A stretch of DNA of 64,000 nt from Blautia sp. (GTDB lineage: Bacteria > Bacillota > Clostridia > Lachnospirales > Lachnospiraceae), in assembly GCA_023664455.1 (NCBI GenBank), contig JAMPFM010000003.1:1-64000 (forward strand). The letters are read 5' to 3'. Positions 52,037 to 60,998 of this stretch are shown here, piece after piece. The notes beneath the pieces were generated by a model. That model worked only from the letters and a program-made list of their open reading frames with translations, ran no database searches and was not told the origin of the DNA. Every line of letters begins with the position of its first letter. Position 1 is the first letter of the stretch. Position numbers and translations under genes: made by a program.

Positions 52037-52065
52037 TTGACACGAAAGTGTGAAAATCATAAAAT
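52037..52065 (+). promoter_or_regulatory. Promoter of ftsZ
   Basis: TTGACA (52037-52042), 17 bp, TAAAAT (52060-52065). Close to consensus and about 80 bp before the ftsZ start, so ftsZ need not depend on the dcw promoter. Confidence 0.8.
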
Positions 52066-52141
52066 TGGGGTTGCTAAATTGAGAAAATAATTATATGATA
52101 ATCTATATGAGTTTATTTTCAACATAGAAGGAGGAGCTACC

Positions 52142-53395
52142 TTGCTTGAGATTAAGACAAACGACGCTGAATCTGCAGCGAAAATCATCGTAGTTGGTGT
52201 GGGTGGTGCAGGTAATAATGCTGTTAATAGAATGATTGATGAAAATATCGATGGGGTTGATTTCATCGGGATTAATACAGATAAACAGGCTCTCCAGCTC
52301 TGTAAAGCGCCGAAGCTTCTACAGATAGGCGAGAAGCTGACCAAAGGATTAGGAGCCGGGGCGAAACCGGAAATCGGTGAGAAAGCGGCGCAGGAAAGCG
52401 AAGAGGAAATTGCGGCGGCGCTAAAAGGCGCCGACATGGTATTCGTAACCTGCGGTATGGGCGGCGGCACTGGGACGGGTGCAGCTCCTGTCGTAGCGAA
52501 ACTGGCGAAGGACATGGGCATTTTGACGGTAGGCGTCGTTACCAAGCCTTTCCGTTTTGAAGCCAAGGTCCGTATGGTGAACGCCTTGAGCGGAATCGAT
52601 AAAATCAAGGATAACGTGGATACGCTTATCGTCATTCCGAATGACAAATTACTGGAAATCGTCGATAGAAGGACAACCATGCCGGATGCCTTAAAGAAAG
52701 CGGACGAGGTATTGCAGCAGGCAGTACAGGGCATCACGGATCTGATTAACCTTCCGGCAGTAATTAACCTTGACTTTGCGGACGTACAGACCGTCATGAA
52801 AGATAAAGGAATCGCACATATCGGTATCGGTACAGGCAAAGGCGACGATAAGGCAAGCGAAGCCGTTAAAATGGCAGTGGAAAGCCCGCTTCTTGAGACG
52901 ACCATTTCCGGCGCGACCGATGTTATCATTAACGTATCCGGTGATATTTCACTGGCGGATGCTAATGATGCAGCTGATTATGTAAGGGAGCTGACGGGCG
53001 ACGATATCAACTGTATCTTTGGCGCGATGTACGACGGCAGCATGACGGATACCTGTAACGTTACGATTATTGCCACAGGGATTGAAGTGAAAGCGAATCA
53101 GATGAAAGGCGTAGGCGGTCTAAACTTCAAATCTACCTACATAACACCCACTTCTTTACAGGGAAAAGGAGCAGGAGCCGGGGTAGGACATGCCGGTGTG
53201 GGCGTAGGAGCCCTTGGCGTGAGACCTTCCGTGGGAACGGCTGGCGGTGGCCAGGCGTCGGGAACACAGGCGCCGGGAGCGAACGGACAGGCGCAGGGAG
53301 TGAAACCCATTGCCGGGATTAACCGCACGACGGATATTAGAAGCTCCGTGGAAGAGAAATCCTTAAAGATACCGGATTTCTTACAGAGAAAATAG
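52142..53395 (+). CDS. ftsZ: Cell division protein FtsZ
   Basis: Tubulin-like GTPase that forms the division ring. 417 residues with a TTG start preceded by [20 protein letters not shown] near 24, the tubulin signature [12 protein letters not shown] near 108, and a Gly/Ala/Gln-rich linker (about 345-400) ending in the conserved C-terminal peptide [10 protein letters not shown] that binds FtsA/SepF-type partners. No ftsA gene is next to it, as is common in Clostridia that use SepF. Confidence 0.97.
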   Translation: MLEIKTNDAESAAKIIVVGVGGAGNNAVNRMIDENIDGVDFIGINTDKQALQLCKAPKLLQIGEKLTKGLGAGAKPEIGEKAAQESEEEIAAALKGADMVFVTCGMGGGTGTGAAPVVAKLAKDMGILTVGVVTKPFRFEAKVRMVNALSGIDKIKDNVDTLIVIPNDKLLEIVDRRTTMPDALKKADEVLQQAVQGITDLINLPAVINLDFADVQTVMKDKGIAHIGIGTGKGDDKASEAVKMAVESPLLETTISGATDVIINVSGDISLADANDAADYVRELTGDDINCIFGAMYDGSMTDTCNVTIIATGIEVKANQMKGVGGLNFKSTYITPTSLQGKGAGAGVGHAGVGVGALGVRPSVGTAGGGQASGTQAPGANGQAQGVKPIAGINRTTDIRSSVEEKSLKIPDFLQRK

Positions 53396-53417
53396 CATTA
53401 TAAAGAGTGTTATAAGG

Positions 53418-53443
53418 GCCAGACTCCAGAGTCTGGCTTTTTT
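53418..53443 (+). terminator. Rho-independent terminator after ftsZ
   Basis: GCCAGACTC (53418-53426), loop CA, GAGTCTGGC (53429-53437), then T6. Confidence 0.93.
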
Positions 53444-53491
53444 ACGTATGGCGAAATAAGTCAGAAAATATTCCCAAAACGCTCTCACAAT

Positions 53492-53524
53492 ATGACAAAA
53501 AAATCACGGCTTATCTCATATAAT
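53492..53524 (+). promoter_or_regulatory. Possible Spo0A-type promoter of spoIIGA-sigE
   Basis: ATGACA (53492-53497) and TATAAT (53519-53524) are 21 bp apart, longer than the normal 17. The spoIIG promoter of Bacillus subtilis is known for the same wide spacing and needs Spo0A. The reverse strand over the -35 reads TTTGTCATA, a partial match to the Spo0A box. Inferred. Confidence 0.5.
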
Positions 53525-53548
53525 AGAGCAGAAAACAGGAGGTGGATA

Positions 53549-54349
53549 GTGTATTACAAAGTATATATTGACAGGGTATTTTTCATTCAATTCGTAATGA
53601 ATCTGTATCTGTTATCCATAACGGGGAAAATTCTAAAGTGTACTGCCACGCATGGAAGAATTGTATCCGGGGCTGCCTTGGGCGCCGGCATGAGTTGTCT
53701 GATTATGCTGCTGCCGTTTGGGAATATGAGGATAAGGCTGTTTTTTGGAGTGATACCTGTCAGTATGTTCATGATTCGCGTTGTCTTTGCAGTGAAAAAG
53801 CCGGAGTTTCTTCTAAAATGCTCCATCGTCATGGGGCTTTGCGGATTTTTCTTTGGCAGCGTCATGCAATGGCTGGTTGGATTTTTCCTAAAAGAGGGGC
53901 GTTATGGTCTCTGGATCTATGCTTTCTTAGGGCTTTGCGGTTATGGTTTTTTGTGGTTTCTGATTGGAAAGCTGCAAAAAAGAGAGGAAGAGACTCTAAA
54001 AGAAATCCGTATTCCCATAGAAGGGCAGAATATCCGCATGAAAGCGCTTTTAGATACGGGCAATCACTTATATGAACCCGTCAGCGGCGCGCCGGTATGC
54101 ATTATCAGCGAAAGCGCGGCAAAAGAGATGCAGGCATATTTGATTCCAGAGCGTTACCATGCCATTCCTTACCAGAGCGTCGGCAAGGAGCGGGGAATTT
54201 TAGACGCTTATGAACTGCCGGAGCTTGTGATAGAAGAATCCTACCGGGAAATAAGCTGCAAGCGCGTCGTGATTGCGATTTGTAATACGGGAATATCAAA
54301 AGATGGCGTTTATCAGATGATATTGCATCCTGCGTTAATAGAAAACTAG
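53549..54349 (+). CDS. spoIIGA: Pro-sigma-E processing peptidase SpoIIGA
   Basis: Membrane aspartic protease that cleaves pro-SigE in the mother cell. 266 residues from GTG 53549, which has AGGAGGTGG upstream; longer starts lack a site. N-terminal half has about five helices (IDRVFFIQFVMNLYLL onward). The C-terminal half contains the aspartic motif LLDTGNHLYEPVSGAPV near 177. Followed 24 bases later by its substrate sigE. Confidence 0.92.
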   Translation: MYYKVYIDRVFFIQFVMNLYLLSITGKILKCTATHGRIVSGAALGAGMSCLIMLLPFGNMRIRLFFGVIPVSMFMIRVVFAVKKPEFLLKCSIVMGLCGFFFGSVMQWLVGFFLKEGRYGLWIYAFLGLCGYGFLWFLIGKLQKREEETLKEIRIPIEGQNIRMKALLDTGNHLYEPVSGAPVCIISESAAKEMQAYLIPERYHAIPYQSVGKERGILDAYELPELVIEESYREISCKRVVIAICNTGISKDGVYQMILHPALIEN

Positions 54350-54373
54350 GAAAGAAAACTAGGAGGAAAAAAT

Positions 54374-55114
54374 ATGGTTTTTAAAGTGGCAATTCCCGGA
54401 AAAGTACAGTTTAAGATGGTGCGTAAAGATACAAGGTTTCTGATGCACAGGCAGGGAGATATCCATTACATAGGCGGAACGGAAGTTCTGCCTCCGCCCT
54501 TGGAAGTAGAGAAGGAAAATGAAATTATCGGAGACCTCGGAACGGAATATGAGGACGAGGCAAAGGCGCTTTTGATTGAACACAATCTGCGTCTTGTCGT
54601 GTACATAGCCAAGAAATTTGATAATACCGGAGTCGGCGTGGAGGATTTAATATCCATCGGGACAATCGGACTGATAAAATCAATCAATACGTTCAATCCA
54701 GAGAAAAATATTAAACTGGCGACTTATGCTTCCCGTTGTATTGAAAATGAGATTCTCATGTATTTGAGGCGCAACAGTAAGCATAAAATGGAAGTTTCCA
54801 TCGATGAACCCTTAAATGTGGACTGGGACGGAAACGAATTACTGCTATCCGATATCTTGGGGACGGACGAGGACGTCATCTATCAGAATATCGAGAGTGA
54901 GGTGGAAAGGAAACTGTTAATTAAGGCGATTTCCAAGCTTTCCGACAGGGAACAGACGATTATCAAACTGCGTTTCGGGCTGGGAAATGTGGACTCTAAA
55001 GAGCTGACCCAGAAGGAAGTAGCAGAACTGCTTGGGATTTCGCAGTCTTATATTTCCAGATTAGAAAAGAAAATTATGAGGAGATTGAAAAAAGAAATCC
55101 TGCGGGAAACATAA
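54374..55114 (+). CDS. sigE: RNA polymerase sporulation sigma factor SigE
   Basis: 246-residue sigma-70 family factor of the early mother cell, made as a precursor. The N-terminal 25-30 residues ([15 protein letters not shown]) are the pro-sequence. Region 2 contains [17 protein letters not shown] and [16 protein letters not shown]; region 4 ends [27 protein letters not shown] upstream. Expected to be cut by SpoIIGA, encoded just before it. Confidence 0.95.
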   Translation: MVFKVAIPGKVQFKMVRKDTRFLMHRQGDIHYIGGTEVLPPPLEVEKENEIIGDLGTEYEDEAKALLIEHNLRLVVYIAKKFDNTGVGVEDLISIGTIGLIKSINTFNPEKNIKLATYASRCIENEILMYLRRNSKHKMEVSIDEPLNVDWDGNELLLSDILGTDEDVIYQNIESEVERKLLIKAISKLSDREQTIIKLRFGLGNVDSKELTQKEVAELLGISQSYISRLEKKIMRRLKKEILRET

Positions 55115-55120
55115 AAAAGG

Positions 55121-55165
55121 AAAAAGCAATCGAGTATTGTCATATATTCGATTGCTTTTTGCTTT
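55121..55165 (+). terminator. Rho-independent terminator after sigE
   Basis: AAAAAGCAATCGA (55121-55133) and TCGATTGCTTTTT (55148-55160), 13-bp perfect stem. Confidence 0.9.
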
Positions 55166-55180
55166 AGAAAAAAGTATAAT
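55152..55180 (+). promoter_or_regulatory. Promoter of the HD-GYP regulator gene
   Basis: TTGCTT (55152-55157), 17 bp, TATAAT (55175-55180). It overlaps the 3' arm of the sigE terminator. Confidence 0.55.
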
Positions 55181-55211
55181 AATCTTAAAAGCACGATTGC
55201 GGGGATGTAAT

Positions 55212-57230
55212 ATGGGGACAATGAAGACGATTTTGATTGTGGACGACGATAGAGTGAACCTGGTAATGGCGCAGAATCTGCTGCGCGCCGAGTATAAAGT
55301 AATCGGGGTCAATTCTGGCAAGCAGGCGTTTAAATATCTGGAAAAATATAAACCGGATTTGATTCTGCTGGATATTTTTATGCCGGAAATCGGCGGCTTT
55401 GATGTGATGAAGGTATTACAGGAGCACAAGGAATGGAGTAAGATACCGGTTATTTTCCTGACGGCGGACAGAAAGACGGAAACCGAGGCGAAGTGTTTCC
55501 AGATGGGCGCGTATGATTTTATTACGAAGCCTTTTGAACCGATGATTATGTTAAACCGTGTCCGTCGTTCCATCGAGCTGGACGGTTACAGGAAAGATTT
55601 GCAGCAGCAGTTAGATGAGAAGACAAGGGAAGTTGAGCTTGTGACGATACAGGCGATTACGACTGTGGCGAATACCATCGATGCCAAGGACGATTATACG
55701 AAAGGACATTCCATCCGGGTCGCTTATTATTCGGAAGCGCTGGCGCGGAAAATCGGCTGGTCTGAGGAAGATGTGCAGAATATCCATTATGTGGCGCTGC
55801 TGCATGATATCGGAAAAATCGGTGTGCCGGATTCTGTGTTGAACAAGCCTTTTAAGCTGACAGACGTGGAGTTTGAGCTGATTAAAAACCATACGGTGAT
55901 GGGCGCAGAAATTTTAAAGGACATCAAAATGTTCAAAAATGTCAGCGTCGGCGCGAAATATCATCATGAGCGGTACGACGGACGGGGATACCCGAACGGT
56001 CTGAAGGGAGAAGAAATTCCGCTTGTAGCAAGGATTATCGGCATTGTGGATTCTTATGATGCGATGGCGAGCAACCGGGTATACCGCAAGCGGTTACAGG
56101 ATGAGACGGTAAAACAAGAGCTGATTAAGGGAAGGGGGACGCAGTTTGACCCTTACCTTGTGGATCAGTTTATGGAGCTGTTGGAAGAAGGAAACCTGCA
56201 GAAGAATATTCCGAAAGAAGATATGGTTATGCCGATTTTCAACAGCAATAAGATTTATGGCGGCATTACGAAAGAGGAAATCGGTCTGGATTCCAAGCTG
56301 GATTATCTGACAGGGCTGCTTGGCAGGGAACAGGGAGAAAAAGAAATTACCGAGAGTCTGCGCAATGGCAGTGGCTGTGTGATGATTCTGGATGTGGATA
56401 ATTTCGGACGTATCAATGAAAAACATGGACATCTAGCGGGGGATTATGTATTGAAAATGACGGCGGATATCTTAAAAGATGTTTCCGAGAAAGACATTGT
56501 CTGTCGAATCGGCGGGGATAAATTTTTGTATTATGTGGAAGGTATCAGCAGACAGGATGATGCGGTTAAGAAGGTAGAGCAGATTTTAGCCATCTTTGAT
56601 GAGAAGAAAAAAGAAATCAACGCTTTACAGGATATCACGCTTTCCGTGGGAATCAGTTTATTCGGCGTGGACGGCGGCGATTTTGCGGAGCTTACGCGTA
56701 AGGCGGACAAGGCCTTATACCATGTGAAACATAGCGAGGGGCAGGAGCGCTACCTCTTCTATCAGAGCGCCAATATGCTGAAAACAATGGAAGATACGAA
56801 GATAGATTTAAACAGGCTGGTCGATATGATAGAAAACAGGCAGTCCTATCAGGGAGCCTTCCAGATTGATTATGAAGAGTTTGGGCGGATTTATGATTTT
56901 GTCGTACATTTTTCCCAGCGGAATAAGCAGGAAGTGCAGCTGATTCTCTTTACGCTGTTTTCCGCGGATGGAAGCGATATTAAATTAGGGCAGATGGAAC
57001 AGGCGATGCAGTGCATGGAACAGGCGATTATTAAGTCGCTGCGCGGTGTGGACGTGGGAACCCGTTACAGCAGTTCCCAGTTTCTGGTTGTCCTGGTGGG
57101 TGCGGAGCGCGATGATATCCGTATCGTTACAGACAGAATCGTGCAAAATTATTTCAAATTATATGGAAACCGCGATATTACCTTGGCCTATGATATTGCC
57201 AATCTGCAGAGCGGCAAGGATTCTATCTGA
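55212..57230 (+). CDS. Response regulator with HD-GYP and degenerate GGDEF domains
   Basis: 672 residues from ATG 55212. Receiver domain 1-125: acidic pocket VDDDR (11-13), phospho-acceptor D54 in LLDIFMPE, and switch Lys in FITKPFEP. HD-GYP domain about 150-330 with HDIGKIG, HHERYDGRGYP and DSYDAMASNRVY, all hallmark residues present, so it should hydrolyse cyclic di-GMP. GGDEF domain about 370-540: the signature reads RIGGDKF, with Lys where the catalytic Glu normally is, so diguanylate cyclase activity is doubtful. A further C-terminal segment (about 550-672) resembles a second, more divergent GGDEF fold. No kinase gene is adjacent. Confidence 0.88.
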   Translation: MGTMKTILIVDDDRVNLVMAQNLLRAEYKVIGVNSGKQAFKYLEKYKPDLILLDIFMPEIGGFDVMKVLQEHKEWSKIPVIFLTADRKTETEAKCFQMGAYDFITKPFEPMIMLNRVRRSIELDGYRKDLQQQLDEKTREVELVTIQAITTVANTIDAKDDYTKGHSIRVAYYSEALARKIGWSEEDVQNIHYVALLHDIGKIGVPDSVLNKPFKLTDVEFELIKNHTVMGAEILKDIKMFKNVSVGAKYHHERYDGRGYPNGLKGEEIPLVARIIGIVDSYDAMASNRVYRKRLQDETVKQELIKGRGTQFDPYLVDQFMELLEEGNLQKNIPKEDMVMPIFNSNKIYGGITKEEIGLDSKLDYLTGLLGREQGEKEITESLRNGSGCVMILDVDNFGRINEKHGHLAGDYVLKMTADILKDVSEKDIVCRIGGDKFLYYVEGISRQDDAVKKVEQILAIFDEKKKEINALQDITLSVGISLFGVDGGDFAELTRKADKALYHVKHSEGQERYLFYQSANMLKTMEDTKIDLNRLVDMIENRQSYQGAFQIDYEEFGRIYDFVVHFSQRNKQEVQLILFTLFSADGSDIKLGQMEQAMQCMEQAIIKSLRGVDVGTRYSSSQFLVVLVGAERDDIRIVTDRIVQNYFKLYGNRDITLAYDIANLQSGKDSI

Positions 57231-57258
57231 CGTCTTTTCAGGCTGTCAGATAGTTTTT
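57223..57258 (+). terminator. Terminator between the HD-GYP gene and sigG
   Basis: CTATCTGAC (57223-57231) pairs with GTCAGATAG (57245-57253), followed by T5 on the plus strand. The two arms contain or touch the stop codons of both convergent genes; the hairpin can act in both directions. Confidence 0.85.
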
Positions 57259-58017
57259 CATGGTTTTGAGCGCGTTTTTTTCCAGACGGGAGACCTGTGC
57301 CTGGGAAATGCCGATTTTTTCGGCGACTTCCATCTGGGTTTTCCCCTCGAAAAAACGCAGCGTTATGATTTCATGTTCTCTTTCGGAAAGCTTTTTCATG
57401 GCTTCGCTTAAAGAGATATGCTCGACCCAGACCTCTTCTTTATTTTTCTTATCGCTGATTTGATCCATGACATAGAGGGTATCGCCGCCGTCCGTATAGA
57501 TGGGTTCGTAAAGACTCATAGGACTCTGGATGGCGTCCAGGGCGTAGACGATATCTTCTTTGGCGATACCGATTTCAGCGGCAATTTCATTGATGGTAGG
57601 TTCCTGGGAGTTTTTGCGGGTCAGATTTTCTTTGGCATAGATGGCTTTGTAGGCGGTGTCTTTGAGCGAGCGTGAAACCCTGATGCTATTGGAATCCCGC
57701 AGATAACGGCGGATCTCTCCAATGATCATGGGTACCGCATAGGTCGAGAACTTCACATTCAGGCTACAATCAAAGTTATCGATGGCTTTGATAAGCCCGA
57801 TACATCCGATCTGGAACAAATCATCCACATTTTCATTGCTGGAATGAAACCGTTTAATCACGCTTAATACAAGCCGCAGATTCCCCTTGATATATTCCTT
57901 ACGCGCATTGTCGTCGCCATTTCCGATTCTTCGGAAAAGCTCCTCTTTTTCTTCATTTTTTAATAATGGAAGTTTTGACGTGTTTACGCCACAGATTTCG
58001 ACTTTTCCTTGAATCAT
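57238..58017 (-). CDS. sigG: RNA polymerase sporulation sigma factor SigG
   Basis: Forespore-specific sigma factor of late sporulation. 259 residues from ATG 58017 (MIQGKVEICGVNTSKLP), which has AGGACGG upstream and matches the 260-residue Bacillus protein. A longer frame from 58074 adds 19 basic residues without a ribosome site. KVEICGVNTSKLPLLKNEE is the SigG hallmark and anti-sigma contact; region 2 GNLRLVLSVIKRF and FSTYAVPMIIGEIRRYLR; region 4 KTQMEVAEKIGISQAQVSR. It is inverted relative to sigE and separated from it by the HD-GYP gene. Confidence 0.94.
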   Translation of the reverse strand: MIQGKVEICGVNTSKLPLLKNEEKEELFRRIGNGDDNARKEYIKGNLRLVLSVIKRFHSSNENVDDLFQIGCIGLIKAIDNFDCSLNVKFSTYAVPMIIGEIRRYLRDSNSIRVSRSLKDTAYKAIYAKENLTRKNSQEPTINEIAAEIGIAKEDIVYALDAIQSPMSLYEPIYTDGGDTLYVMDQISDKKNKEEVWVEHISLSEAMKKLSEREHEIITLRFFEGKTQMEVAEKIGISQAQVSRLEKNALKTMKNYLTA

Positions 58018-58103
58018 ATCTTTGTCCGTCCTTTTTTTAGATTTCGGATTTCGCTTTTTATAGTTCTTTTTCATTTTCTAGATGCGCTATTCATTTCTCT
58101 TTT

Positions 58104-58133
58104 TAAGGATGTGCGAAAGCGCGGGAATTATTC
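58104..58133 (-). promoter_or_regulatory. Possible SigF/SigG-type promoter of sigG
   Basis: On the minus strand GAATA (58129-58133) and CATCCTTA (58104-58111) are 17 bp apart. GAATA matches the forespore -35 pattern GHATR; the -10 differs from CATHHTA in its last positions. It lies about 90 bp before the SigG start. Tentative. Confidence 0.3.
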
Positions 58134-58229
58134 ATGAAATAAATGGGAAAATTGGAAACTTTTATCATCACAGGAACCTTTTAAAAAAAGGTGCATTGAA
58201 TAATAAAAAGGGCGGAGTATTGGTGGAAT

Positions 58230-58466
58230 ATGCTGTTTTCGGATTTTAAGAAAAAAGAAGTGATTAATCTGAAAAACTGCCAGAAGCTGGGCAGAGTGGC
58301 GGATTTTGAGTTTGACGAGTGCACGGGGCAGATTTTTAAATTAATTGTTCCGGGAAATAATAAGTTATATGGGCTGTTCTGCAGCGACCCGGATTATGTC
58401 ATTTGCTATAAAGATATCAAACAGATAGGACCGGATATTATTATTGTGGATATTTGTAAGAAATGA
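58230..58466 (+). CDS. YlmC/YmxH family sporulation protein
   Basis: 78-residue PRC-barrel-like protein: KKEVINLKNCQKLGRVADFEFDE, GQIFKLIVPG and IKQIGPDIIIVD are the family segments. YlmC/YmxH proteins are small and conserved in spore formers; the molecular role is unknown. It is divergent from sigG and may share regulation in sporulation. Confidence 0.85.
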   Translation: MLFSDFKKKEVINLKNCQKLGRVADFEFDECTGQIFKLIVPGNNKLYGLFCSDPDYVICYKDIKQIGPDIIIVDICKK

Positions 58467-58499
58467 TGCCGCATTTCCGTGATTCCCGTCGAACAGCAG

Positions 58500-58528
58500 T
58501 TGACATAAAAATTTTTATATGGGATAAT
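58500..58528 (+). promoter_or_regulatory. Promoter of nrdR
   Basis: TTGACA (58500-58505), 17 bp, GATAAT (58523-58528), about 40 bp before nrdR. Confidence 0.8.
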
Positions 58529-58566
58529 AAGCAATATAGAAAGTTAGAGAAGCGAGGGATTTTCAG

Positions 58567-59043
58567 ATGAAGTGTCCATATTGTGGTCATGAGAATACGA
58601 GAGTTATTGACAGTCGTCCGGCTGAGGAAAATAATTCCATCAGGAGAAGACGCGTATGCGACGAGTGCGACAAACGTTTTACCACTTATGAAAAGGTAGA
58701 AACGATTCCACTCATTGTCATTAAAAAGGACAACAACCGGGAAACTTATGATAGGGCCAAAATCGAGGCAGGTGTGTTGCGTGCATGTCATAAGAGACCG
58801 ATTAGCGCCAACCGGATTAATCAGTTGGTAGATGAAGTAGAGACGGATATCTTTGGCAGGGAAGAGAAGGAAATTCCGAGCCAGGTTATCGGTGAACTGG
58901 TCATGAATAAACTCAAAGACTTAGAAGCGGTAGCCTATGTCCGGTTTGCATCGGTATACCGTGAATTTAAAGACATTAATACGTTTATGGATGAGTTGAA
59001 AAAGGTACTCGAACCTGCGGATAAGCAGGAACGGAAAGAATAG
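58567..59043 (+). CDS. nrdR: Transcriptional repressor NrdR
   Basis: ATP/dATP-sensing repressor of ribonucleotide reductase genes. 158 residues. N-terminal zinc ribbon CPYCGHENTRVIDSR ... VCDECDKRF with four Cys, followed by the ATP-cone domain (PLIVIKKDNNRETYDRAKI). Length is normal. AGCGAGGG upstream. No nrd gene is in the window. Confidence 0.96.
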   Translation: MKCPYCGHENTRVIDSRPAEENNSIRRRRVCDECDKRFTTYEKVETIPLIVIKKDNNRETYDRAKIEAGVLRACHKRPISANRINQLVDEVETDIFGREEKEIPSQVIGELVMNKLKDLEAVAYVRFASVYREFKDINTFMDELKKVLEPADKQERKE

Positions 59044-59134
59044 GCAAAGCCGGGAATGGATTCCGATAGAAAGCCGGGACAGGCAGGGAAAGAAACCCCG
59101 GAGAAGTATCAGACAGAAAGCGCAGGAATTTGAG

Positions 59135-59404
59135 ATGACGAATCAGGAAAAAGAAATCGTGAAAAAGGCAAGCGTGCCGATGAGCATTGCCAACGGCTTC
59201 CGCATTCTTTTTATGATAATTGCATTGCTGCTGTTATTGTTTTTATTTTTTGGAAACAAGGTGTTTCAGGGGGCAGCGTGGTATGAGGCGTTTATAGGGC
59301 ATGCCTATCTCTTTTTATTCTGGGATATTCTGTTGATGTTTTTAAGTACACTTGCCAAGCTTATTTTTACGGCAAGGTACAATCATATTGTAAAGAAGTT
59401 ATAA
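59135..59404 (+). CDS. Small membrane protein of unknown function
   Basis: 89 residues with two hydrophobic helices (FRILFMIIALLLLLFLFF, about 22-41, and YLFLFWDILLMFLSTLA, about 57-76) and charged ends. I recognise no family. It lies between nrdR and yqeG in the same direction; a gap of 91 bases to nrdR and 67 to yqeG suggests co-transcription. Confidence 0.7.
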   Translation: MTNQEKEIVKKASVPMSIANGFRILFMIIALLLLLFLFFGNKVFQGAAWYEAFIGHAYLFLFWDILLMFLSTLAKLIFTARYNHIVKKL

Positions 59405-59471
59405 GGCATGGTGGGCTATATGCGCCATGCCTTGCGCATGTTTCATGCCATCGGGAAGGATTGTGGAAGGG

Positions 59472-59984
59472 ATGTTTGAGTGTTTTTATCCAGATGAATA
59501 TCTGGACTCCGCCTATGGAATCGATTATGAAGGGCTGTATGGGCAGGGATATCGGGGCATCATTTTTGATATCGACAATACGCTCGTACCGCATGGCGCG
59601 CCTGCGGATGAAAGGAGTATCGCCCTGTTTGCGCGGCTTAAAAAGATGGGGTATGGAAGTGTGCTCTTGTCCAACAACAAAGAGCCGCGGGTGAAATCTT
59701 TCCAGGAAAAGGTCGGCGGTCAGTATATTTTTAAGGCGAACAAACCTTTCCCGGAAGGCTATGTCAGGGCGATGAAGCTGATGGAAACCACGCCGGAAAC
59801 CACGCTGTTTGTAGGAGATCAGCTTTTTACAGACGTATGGGGGGCTAAGAAGGCGGGCATCAAGACCTATCTTGTCAAGCCGATTCACCCAAAAGAGGAA
59901 ATCCAGATTGTGCTGAAACGGTATCTGGAAAAAATTGTGCTGTTTTTTTATCTGCGACGTCAGAAGAAGGTGGGAAAAGATTGA
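59472..59984 (+). CDS. yqeG: YqeG family HAD-type phosphatase
   Basis: 170 residues from ATG 59472, with GGAAGGG upstream. HAD motif I IIFDIDNTLVPHGAP (two Asp), motif II SNN in VLLSNNKEPR, Lys in KANKPFPEG, and motif IV GDQLFTDVWGAKKAG. Class IIIA HAD phosphatases of this type often precede aroE or yqeH. The substrate is unknown. Confidence 0.9.
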   Translation: MFECFYPDEYLDSAYGIDYEGLYGQGYRGIIFDIDNTLVPHGAPADERSIALFARLKKMGYGSVLLSNNKEPRVKSFQEKVGGQYIFKANKPFPEGYVRAMKLMETTPETTLFVGDQLFTDVWGAKKAGIKTYLVKPIHPKEEIQIVLKRYLEKIVLFFYLRRQKKVGKD

Positions 59985-60059
59985 TAATGCAGGAATGGTT
60001 GTTGATGAAAAAGACTGAGAATGCAAAAAAAGTTGTTGATATGGGAAAAGGAAATTAGG

Positions 60060-60929
60060 ATGGATGGAATTAACGGAAAAACGAGAACCTGCGGACTGAT
60101 TGGAAATCCGGTGGAACACACACTTTCGCCGGTGATTCACAATACACTGGCGCAAAGATGCGGACATCATCTGGTTTATGTCCCCTTTCTGGTGGACAAG
60201 GGAAGGCTGGAAGATGCGCTAAAGGGTGCGTATGCACTGAATATTCTGGGAATGAACGTGACGGTTCCTTATAAGACTGAGGTTATGCAGTATCTGGAAG
60301 AGGTAGATTCGCTTGCCGCTAAGATTGGCGCAGTCAATACGCTGGTCCGCACGGAAAAAGGGTATAAGGGCTACAATACGGACATGACCGGGCTGTACCG
60401 GGCGATGGTGAGCGAGGGCATCCGTATTGAAGGGGAAGAAATTATCCTGCTTGGCGCAGGTGGCGCGGCAAGGGCAGTGGCGTATTTATGCGGCGAAAAA
60501 GGCGCCGCCAGGGTCTATCTGCTAAACCGCACGTTAGAAAAGGCAAAGCAGGTGGCAAACGAAGTCAATACAGCGTTTTCTAGAGAACTCATCGTGCCCA
60601 TGCTGCTTTCCGATTATCCGAAACTGCCGGATGGGAAATTTCTGGCGATTCAGGGAACTTCCGTAGGGCTTGCCCCCCACGATGGGGAGGCTGTCATAGA
60701 GGATATTGCTTTTTATCAGAAACTGCATACGGGATTTGACTTGATTTACAAACCTTATACGACGCGCTTCATGCAGCTTGCAAAAGAAGCCGGCGCGGCG
60801 GCTTATAACGGCTTAAAGATGCTGCTGTATCAGGGCGTGATTGCTTATGAGCTCTGGAACCAGGTGGAAATCGGGGAAGAGGAAGCAGAGTTCGTCTATG
60901 AAAAGATGCGCCGGGAAATGGGACTGTAA
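60060..60929 (+). CDS. aroE: Shikimate dehydrogenase
   Basis: NADPH-dependent reduction of 3-dehydroshikimate. 289 residues from ATG 60060 (MDGINGKTRTCGLIGNP), preceded by AAAAGG. HTLSPVIHN, the catalytic Lys in NVTVPYKTEV, NTDMTGLYRAM, and the dinucleotide loop LLGAGGAARAVAYL near 132. An upstream in-frame ATG 60021 would add 13 residues. First of three shikimate genes aroE-aroK-aroQ. Confidence 0.94.
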   Translation: MDGINGKTRTCGLIGNPVEHTLSPVIHNTLAQRCGHHLVYVPFLVDKGRLEDALKGAYALNILGMNVTVPYKTEVMQYLEEVDSLAAKIGAVNTLVRTEKGYKGYNTDMTGLYRAMVSEGIRIEGEEIILLGAGGAARAVAYLCGEKGAARVYLLNRTLEKAKQVANEVNTAFSRELIVPMLLSDYPKLPDGKFLAIQGTSVGLAPHDGEAVIEDIAFYQKLHTGFDLIYKPYTTRFMQLAKEAGAAAYNGLKMLLYQGVIAYELWNQVEIGEEEAEFVYEKMRREMGL

Positions 60930-60998
60930 GATAGGAAGGTAGCAAAAGACAGGCGATAGGGCAATAGGGCGATAAGTCGAAAGGAATGATACATACAT

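Noticed and set aside
58018..58074. Longer SigG with a 19-residue basic N-terminus
   Set aside because: No ribosome site at 58074, while the internal ATG 58017 has AGGACGG and matches the known SigG start.
59991..60007. Possible eighth copy of the start-site cassette (AGGAATGGTTGTTGATG) before aroE
   Set aside because: Lacks the GAGAAAGG part and the spacing to the second ATG is different; aroE starts further down at 60060.
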